A DNA stretch of 64,000 nucleotides. Origin: Paludibacteraceae bacterium (GTDB taxonomy: Bacteria > Bacteroidota > Bacteroidia > Bacteroidales > Paludibacteraceae). The position numbers were made by a program, and so were the translations under genes. Below, one piece after another: positions 56,874 through 64,000 of the stretch; position 1 is the first letter of the stretch; each line of letters starts with the position of its first letter. A model generated the notes under the pieces. The model did no database searches and was not told where the DNA came from. It saw only the letters and a program-made list of their open reading frames with translations. The DNA is taken from NCBI GenBank assembly GCA_017551675.1, contig JAFZLC010000055.1:1-64000 (forward strand), read 5' to 3'.

Positions 56874-57359
56874 ATGGAGAATAACAACAAAAACAAACCA
56901 ACCGCACGTCAAATCCTTACGGACTTAATCGAGAAGAAGAATCTCCGCAAGACCCCCGAGCGATTTGCCATACTAGAGGAGATCTATCAAATCGATGGAC
57001 ATTTCACCATTGATTCACTTTATTCTCTATTGAATGACAAGAATTACCACGTCAGTCGAGCCACCCTCTATAATACGGTGGAGTTGCTTCTTGAATGCAA
57101 CCTAGTCTTAAAACATCATTTTGGTAAGGAGACTGCCGAGTACGAAAAATGTTACAACTGCAAGGTGCATCATCATCTTGTTTGCACCAATTGCGGTGAA
57201 ATCAGAGAATTTACAGATGTAAATATCAGACGTAACATTCAAACAAAGCATTATAAAAAATTCGATATGACCCACTACTCTCTCGTAGTCTATGGCCTTT
57301 GTGAAAAATGTAAAGAAGCTCAATCACAAACTCATATAAAAACAAAGGGAGAAAGCTAA
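56874..57359 (+). CDS. Fur-family transcriptional regulator
   Basis: The 161-residue protein has the winged helix (TPERFAILEEIY, then HVSRATLYNTVELLLE), the metal-binding HHHLVC segment, and two CXXC pairs at C104/C107 and C143/C146 for structural zinc. Whether it senses iron, zinc or peroxide cannot be decided. It is divergent from pheT and convergent with the large VIT-VWA gene. Confidence 0.88.
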   Translation: MENNNKNKPTARQILTDLIEKKNLRKTPERFAILEEIYQIDGHFTIDSLYSLLNDKNYHVSRATLYNTVELLLECNLVLKHHFGKETAEYEKCYNCKVHHHLVCTNCGEIREFTDVNIRRNIQTKHYKKFDMTHYSLVVYGLCEKCKEAQSQTHIKTKGES

Positions 57360-57387
57360 CTCTCTCCCTCTGTAACTTAAACACAAC

Positions 57388-60300
57388 CTATTTTATTTCA
57401 AACTCATCCAATTTCACCATTCCTCTTACATTATCCAACACTATCATCTTCTCTTCACAAGTTTGATTTTTCCTTCCATAATTTCTAAACACAGAGACCT
57501 TTACAATAACTGGTTGCAACTGTTTTTGTGAAGTTGTACCATAATAATGAATATTCACCGAATAGGTTCCCTTTATCGCCTTTTTCAAAAGGAACTCTTC
57601 CGGACCATATCCTCTTGTGAAATCTTCAGAGATAGAACCTCCTATATATGTTTTTTTATGTTTATAGCCACACGATTCTTTATTAGGATCAGTTACCCAT
57701 AAATCTATATCACAATTATCTGTATTCCATGATATAACAACACGCAAATCATATCCAAAACGTTCATCCTTAACCTTTTTATTTTTAAATTCGGTAGGAT
57801 GCAATGCCACCAATTCATCCATCTCATGTTGAACAATATATTTAATACCCAAAAATCGATCCCAATTCCCTTCCATTACCTTTTCAAACATTTCATACGC
57901 CTTAACATAATCCCCACATGCTCGGTATGCAAAAGCTAAGTCTCGATATGTTTGCGGTTCTTCATTTCTCACCTTCTCCACATCTTTATACGTCTCTAAC
58001 GCTAAACTGTTTTCTCCATACTCCATCAATTTTCCTCCCAAGGTTCGTAGTATTTCTGGCTCTTCCATTTTCAGCTCTGCCAAATTTGAAATGATACGAA
58101 CTGCTAAACTATTCAGTCCTTCAGAATAGAAATAATCTGCCACATCTATATAAAAAAGGATATTATCAGCATCTAATTCTCTCAACTTCAAATACTTGTC
58201 ATACATCGCACTTTTTGGCACACGTTTTAGTTCTGACAAATAAGAAGGAATGGTAGTTCGTGCCTTTCTGAAACTTTCCGAAGGTAAATTATTGCGAACT
58301 ATTTGAGGCGTTTGACGTTTCCTTCTCTCCATTTTTGTTGAATTATTACGACGAACCGATGTTGAATCATTACGATGAACCAATATTGAATCATTACAAA
58401 TTGTCATAGCATCTGACAATTTAAAAAGAACTGGCAATCTAAAATAAGAACGCACCTTTCTTCCATTTTGCTCTCCAGGAATCCACTTAGGCATTGATGA
58501 CACAACACGAATTGCTTCATCATCTAATAGAGGATCAACACCACGTTCAATTTGGACATTTGATATGGTACTATCTGTATTAACAACAAAACTAACAATA
58601 ACTCTACCTTGCAGACCTAAATTCGCTGCTTGTTCTGGATAACAAAGATTACACCTTAAATATTCTTTTAGAGCATTCATACCACCTTGAAATTCTGCTT
58701 TTTTTTCTACCATTGTATAGATTTCATCCTCATCATTTTCTGCATCATCTGTTTCTACTGAATAAGCCTCACTTTCAACAGCTTGATCTTCAACAGCACT
58801 CAACATCAACGGTTGTTCAACTCTATAGGCACTACGAGTATCTGCCTGTGATAATTCTATCTCTTCAAACGTCTCCGTCGAAAATTCTTCTTCAACAATA
58901 GGCATTGGGGCATCTGGACGATCAATTCTGGGCTTTCCTCCTTTCTTTATACGTTCATACTCTTCCCTTAATTCTGCAGGCGGCTCTATTTCATATTGAA
59001 TATAATCCCAAACAGTTTCCAACACAATAAGTGACGTATAATCACTTACCAAACCGTATTTCATACATAACTCTTTTATCTCATCTTTATTTTCTTTCGA
59101 ATTTTGTTCTAATTCAGAGACTTTTTTCTGCGCCCATATACGCTTTACATTAGTACCTAAATTATCCGATAGTGATGAAATAGTATACTCTTGCGTCTTC
59201 TCCACCTTGTCACCATAACCTAGATTCAATTTTAACACAGCACTCTTAGCAGACATGCATCCTACAATTGACAAATTTTCATCCACTTCAACCCCAGTTT
59301 TAGGATAAACATCCTCCATTTCCGAATGATCATAAGAGACACTGATTAAACGAATATACTGATGAGTCAAATGATTCAAGGCTTCTTTTTGCGACATCTC
59401 ATTCAAATTAATATAAGATCCACCTTTCGTAGTCAGACGGGATAAAAACGAATAATCAGAACGCATACTAGAATTTATCGCATACAAAGGCACATTAGAT
59501 TGTGTAGGATTTTTCACACCGAAATTAGAAACACCATCAGAGAACAATAATATTTCATCCACATCGTACTTCGCAAAATTTAATGCGCCAAACTGAGTTC
59601 CACCATCAAAAGGCTGTGTACTCATATTTTGTTTAATATCATTATATGTGGCATTAGGAATTATTTTATCCAAATACACTCTATCACTAAAAGTAACCAA
59701 ACGAACGTTCACTTTTCCTAAATAAGACAGATAATCCTTTAGCAAAGCATACTCTTTTTCAATATTTCTATTTTTAGCAGAAGAAGAAACATCAAAAACA
59801 ACCGCTATCGATTTTGGTTTTACCTTATCCTTTTTTCCCTGGATATTAGGTGAAAGATAGAAAAAAGTATTCGTTCCCTCATCTTCTGTAACCAGATCTT
59901 GTTTATTTGAGACAGGGACCTGAACACGTACGAAATCATTCAATTTCACATTCTCCGCAGAAAATGAGATTCTTGTACCTTCCGAATAAGAGGAAGAAGA
60001 AAGATTCAGCAAAGATGTCTGTATTTTAGGAGTTGACGAAGGGTTCACAAAAGTCACATCCAAACTGAATTTATCCAATTGATGTTCAGAAAAGAGTGGT
60101 AAATTATACAACTCTACACCATCAGAAGATTTAATTTCCTGTTCATATCCAATAATTACATGACGAGGCGAACCTTTTCGTAATGGATAGATTCGTGTTT
60201 TAAAATTATTACCTTTTGTTTTCTCAACCAATCCTGGATCCACACCATTCCGAACAATTCTTTCGAACGTACGACGAGCTTTACTTTTATCAACAACAAC

Positions 60301-60717
60301 ACCCTCTCTCATTTTTCCATTCACATCCAATGCATAACGAGAAACCGTTTGTCCATCTCCCAATGGAAATTCAAGTTCACCCTCCATCACACGTTCACAA
60401 CTATTTTCAAAAATCATATCAAATGTTGTAACTGCAATTTTCCCATGCACTTCAACATTAACAAACAAATTAGTCATTCTAATACAATCCGTATTCTTTT
60501 CTTCTGACTTTGTTCCTGTCAGACGTGGGAACATTGAAATGGCTTCATTTCCAAAGGAATCAACAGAAACTGTTTCAATTTGAACAGGACCTGTCTGTGA
60601 CGAAATTTGAGAACCGTCAGTATTATTAGCACCATCTTTCCTAATACAACCTATTAATATAAAAATGGCACAAAAACACCCCATTATTGTTGCCATTAAA
60701 AATTTCAATTTATTCAT
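57388..60717 (-). CDS. Large lipoprotein: VIT, VWA, TonB C-terminal-like, TPR and DUF2135 domains
   Basis: The 1109-residue protein has a lipobox (ILIGC), a VIT domain (about 80-205), a VWA domain (about 300-480) with MIDAS motif DVSSS, a TonB C-terminal-like domain (about 675-768; YPEQAANLGLQGRVIVSFVVN), a helical TPR-like part (about 840-960) and a C-terminal DUF2135 domain (about 1000-1075). VIT/VWA proteins bind ligands through a metal; an inserted TonB C-terminal-like domain is unusual. A short NDS/NNS-type repeat at about 780-795 precedes the TPR part. A TTG nine bases earlier is an alternative start. The gene is monocistronic. Confidence 0.85.
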   Translation of the reverse strand: MNKLKFLMATIMGCFCAIFILIGCIRKDGANNTDGSQISSQTGPVQIETVSVDSFGNEAISMFPRLTGTKSEEKNTDCIRMTNLFVNVEVHGKIAVTTFDMIFENSCERVMEGELEFPLGDGQTVSRYALDVNGKMREGVVVDKSKARRTFERIVRNGVDPGLVEKTKGNNFKTRIYPLRKGSPRHVIIGYEQEIKSSDGVELYNLPLFSEHQLDKFSLDVTFVNPSSTPKIQTSLLNLSSSSYSEGTRISFSAENVKLNDFVRVQVPVSNKQDLVTEDEGTNTFFYLSPNIQGKKDKVKPKSIAVVFDVSSSAKNRNIEKEYALLKDYLSYLGKVNVRLVTFSDRVYLDKIIPNATYNDIKQNMSTQPFDGGTQFGALNFAKYDVDEILLFSDGVSNFGVKNPTQSNVPLYAINSSMRSDYSFLSRLTTKGGSYINLNEMSQKEALNHLTHQYIRLISVSYDHSEMEDVYPKTGVEVDENLSIVGCMSAKSAVLKLNLGYGDKVEKTQEYTISSLSDNLGTNVKRIWAQKKVSELEQNSKENKDEIKELCMKYGLVSDYTSLIVLETVWDYIQYEIEPPAELREEYERIKKGGKPRIDRPDAPMPIVEEEFSTETFEEIELSQADTRSAYRVEQPLMLSAVEDQAVESEAYSVETDDAENDEDEIYTMVEKKAEFQGGMNALKEYLRCNLCYPEQAANLGLQGRVIVSFVVNTDSTISNVQIERGVDPLLDDEAIRVVSSMPKWIPGEQNGRKVRSYFRLPVLFKLSDAMTICNDSILVHRNDSTSVRRNNSTKMERRKRQTPQIVRNNLPSESFRKARTTIPSYLSELKRVPKSAMYDKYLKLRELDADNILFYIDVADYFYSEGLNSLAVRIISNLAELKMEEPEILRTLGGKLMEYGENSLALETYKDVEKVRNEEPQTYRDLAFAYRACGDYVKAYEMFEKVMEGNWDRFLGIKYIVQHEMDELVALHPTEFKNKKVKDERFGYDLRVVISWNTDNCDIDLWVTDPNKESCGYKHKKTYIGGSISEDFTRGYGPEEFLLKKAIKGTYSVNIHYYGTTSQKQLQPVIVKVSVFRNYGRKNQTCEEKMIVLDNVRGMVKLDEFEIK

Positions 60718-60892
60718 ATCTTCCAATTTTTAACTAATTATATAAATATTAAAAGAACTTCATTTGAAAAATTCTTAACCTTCGAGAAATTTATAAAAGT
60801 CCCATTATTTTTTATAAAAACGCACAGTCAGAAAAAAAAATACATTTTTCAAAAAAAATTGTTATAAAATCTTAATTAGAACAAAAAAAAAC

Positions 60893-60900
60893 TATATTTG
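60893..60900 (+). promoter_or_regulatory. -7 element of the ATP synthase operon
   Basis: TATATTTG matches TAnnTTTG. The leader to atpD is about 105 bases. The region from 60727 to here is very AT-rich and holds no gene. Confidence 0.55.
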
Positions 60901-61000
60901 CATTCGGCTTACTTTTACAACTGTTCTTTATGGCGATGAAAAACACGTAAGTCTATCACACGAAAAGAAAAAACATAAATAAATAAATTAATACCATTAA

Positions 61001-62518
<1,518 letters not shown>

Positions 62519-62536
62519 CGGACTAAAATCGGCAGT

Positions 62537-62782
62537 ATGAAATTAGAAATCATATCACCAGACAAATTAGTTTTCACGGGAGAGGTTGACTCAGTGAATC
62601 TACCGGGAAGTGCGGGAAAATTCACTGTATTACCACGACACACGGCACTAATTTCGTCGCTAAAAGCAGGAGAGATCATCTACCGTTCAGGGGATGAGCA
62701 AACTGTTCTTAAAGTGGATGGCGGTTTTGCCGAGGTAAAAAACGACGTAATATCCGTTTGTGTTGAAAACGTTCTTGAGTAA
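62537..62782 (+). CDS. atpC: F1 ATP synthase epsilon subunit (short form)
   Basis: The 81-residue protein covers only the N-terminal beta-sandwich of epsilon (MKLEIISPDKLVFTGEVDSVNLPGSAGKFTVLPRHTALIS). The C-terminal helical pair that inhibits ATPase in E. coli is missing, as is usual in Bacteroidota. It starts 18 bases after the atpD stop. Confidence 0.93.
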   Translation: MKLEIISPDKLVFTGEVDSVNLPGSAGKFTVLPRHTALISSLKAGEIIYRSGDEQTVLKVDGGFAEVKNDVISVCVENVLE

Positions 62783-62797
62783 AAGTGAAATAAAGGC

Positions 62798-63175
62798 ATG
62801 AATCGCGCTACAAAAATAGCAATATTTATACTGGCAGTCTTGATGTCTATTATAAGTGCTATTTCGGTCTATGTTCTCAAAACATATTTTCCCGAATATG
62901 CAAGTATCAGTTCAGCTGCCTATTGCGTCAGTGCATTTTTCACACTTTACGGCACAGTAACATTCATCACATTGAGTCAGAAGAGAGGGGATGCAAAAGA
63001 TTATTCGAGAGCATTTCTTGTGTTAAAAGCAATCAAACTATTTTTAACACTGGCGGGTGTAATCTTCTATGTGTTCTTCAACAAAGAGATGGCCCTACCC
63101 TTTCTTGTTACGATCGTAGTCTATTATGTGATATATACAGTATTTGAGGCAATTGCCCTCACAAAACTTAAATAA
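62798..63175 (+). CDS. Small four-helix membrane protein in the ATP synthase operon
   Basis: The 125-residue protein has about four membrane helices and lies between atpC and atpB, where AtpI-like assembly factors are found. The sequence itself does not show a motif that proves AtpI. It starts 15 bases after the atpC stop and ends 12 bases before the atpB start. Confidence 0.75.
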   Translation: MNRATKIAIFILAVLMSIISAISVYVLKTYFPEYASISSAAYCVSAFFTLYGTVTFITLSQKRGDAKDYSRAFLVLKAIKLFLTLAGVIFYVFFNKEMALPFLVTIVVYYVIYTVFEAIALTKLK

Positions 63176-63187
63176 GGATTTACAAAA

Positions 63188-64000
63188 ATGAGTCAGTCCA
63201 TAGATACTAAAAAAGCTGGGAAAATTGGGAAGATTGCCTTTGGGATCTTACTCGTGATACTGGGTCTTTTAGGTGTGGCAGCTTTCACTTCTAATTCGGA
63301 ATCGGAGGAAAAGGGGGAACTGAACATTAAAGAGATGATCTTCGGTCACGTGCAAGATGCCTATAATTGGCATATCACGACCATTGGAGACAAGCACATT
63401 TCCATCTCTTTGCCATGTATAGTCTACGGTCAAAACGGTTTAGATGTTTTCTGTTCTTCAAAATTAGGACATGAAGGTCACTACACCGAGTACAATGGAT
63501 ATAAAATTGCAGAAGAGGGAAATTACGCAGGAAAAATCGTTGAAGTATCAACAGGAAAGCGTCCATGGGACTTCTCCATCACAAAGAACGTGGTTTCTTT
63601 GTTGATTAGTTGTGCTCTTCTATTGATTATTTTCTTGTCGATTGCAAAGAAGTACAAGAGCAACGGATTCTGCAAGCCTACAGGATTGCAAGCCGTCTTG
63701 GAGCCTCTTATTGTCTCTCTTAACGACGACATCATCAAACCAAGTGTTGGCAAGAATTACAAAAAGTTCACATGGTATCTGTTAACCGTCTTCTTCTTTA
63801 TCTTCATCAACAACTTATTGGGTATCATCCCAATATTCCCTGGTGGAGCTAACCTGACAGGTAACATTGCCATCACATTTGTATTGGCAGCCCTCACTTT
63901 CTTATTGACCAACATTTTTGGTACGAAAGCCTACTTCCTTGATATAATATGGCCGAAAGTACCAAAATGGTTGAAATTTCCATTGCCAATCATGCAGTTC
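63188..64000 (+). CDS. atpB: F0 ATP synthase subunit a (partial, runs off right edge)
   Basis: The open frame gives 271 codons up to the window edge. It has a signal-like hydrophobic N-terminus, a periplasmic segment and then the first helices of subunit a (FFFIFINNLLGIIPIFPGGANLTGNIAITFVLA). Proton-channel residues are further on, outside the window. The long N-terminal part is typical of Bacteroidota. Confidence 0.93.
   Translation, partial: MSQSIDTKKAGKIGKIAFGILLVILGLLGVAAFTSNSESEEKGELNIKEMIFGHVQDAYNWHITTIGDKHISISLPCIVYGQNGLDVFCSSKLGHEGHYTEYNGYKIAEEGNYAGKIVEVSTGKRPWDFSITKNVVSLLISCALLLIIFLSIAKKYKSNGFCKPTGLQAVLEPLIVSLNDDIIKPSVGKNYKKFTWYLLTVFFFIFINNLLGIIPIFPGGANLTGNIAITFVLAALTFLLTNIFGTKAYFLDIIWPKVPKWLKFPLPIMQF

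Overview
The window looks like a chromosomal segment of a Bacteroidota bacterium, most likely order Bacteroidales. The signs are AT-rich intergenic DNA, many TAnnTTTG -7 promoter elements (several with a TTTG element 19-20 bases upstream), a Rho with a long Gln/Asn-rich insert, DUF4290-murA synteny, the atpD-atpC-(membrane protein)-atpB order, and secreted enzymes ending in type IX secretion (T9SS) sorting domains. Genus cannot be fixed from the sequence alone. No rRNA, CRISPR array, prophage or insertion sequence was found.

Layout. 1-1652: two tandem, nearly identical membrane J-domain genes; the first runs off the left edge. 1775-5269: radical SAM protein, aminotransferase and a LolC/E-type permease. 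5276-5690: an array of three hairpin-forming repeats. 5820-8236: a Nudix-wHTH regulator, an ADP-ribosylglycohydrolase and a PIN-family toxin-antitoxin pair. 8327-11063 (minus): a three-gene nucleotide-sugar cassette resembling WbpE/WbpD/WbpB. 11281-12914: small membrane proteins. 12939-23802 (minus): housekeeping genes truA, dapA, ligA, trxB, a lolA-like gene, ftsK and rho. 24150-26394: a DUF4290 protein, murA and two tRNA-Asp genes.

27609-35091 is one operon resembling part of an aryl-polyene/flexirubin pathway: ketosynthase, ACP, two dehydratase-like hotdog proteins, a thioesterase, an MMPL exporter fused to a methyltransferase-like domain, and a CrtI-like oxidoreductase. 35323-41114 is a cellulolytic locus: two GH5 paralogues flank an unrecognised T9SS cargo protein. 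41243-48256 is an operon with a DUF6057-like membrane protein, a TolB-like propeller lipoprotein carrying a CXXCH motif, a DsbD-like reductase, a nitroreductase and an SDR. 48365-49917 holds tRNA-Lys, two tRNA-Ser, a macro-like protein and an orphan HipB-like regulator. 49999-57359 holds a lipoprotein, tgt, an LptF/G permease, a PrsW-like protease, a small lipoprotein, pheT and a fur-family gene. 57388-60717 (minus) is a large VIT-VWA-TonB_C-TPR-DUF2135 lipoprotein. 61013 to the right edge is the start of the ATP synthase operon.

Most of the window is ordinary core genome. The parts that deserve attention are the reduced polyketide-type operon with its decayed methyltransferase domain, the GH5 pair in which one copy lost conserved active-site residues, the VIT-VWA-TonB_C fusion, the tandem J-domain duplication, and several families of intergenic repeats. 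These include a 17-base motif (consensus GGTGGGTTCTATAAATT) found at least five times between unrelated genes. I found no convincing candidate for an entirely new multi-gene system.
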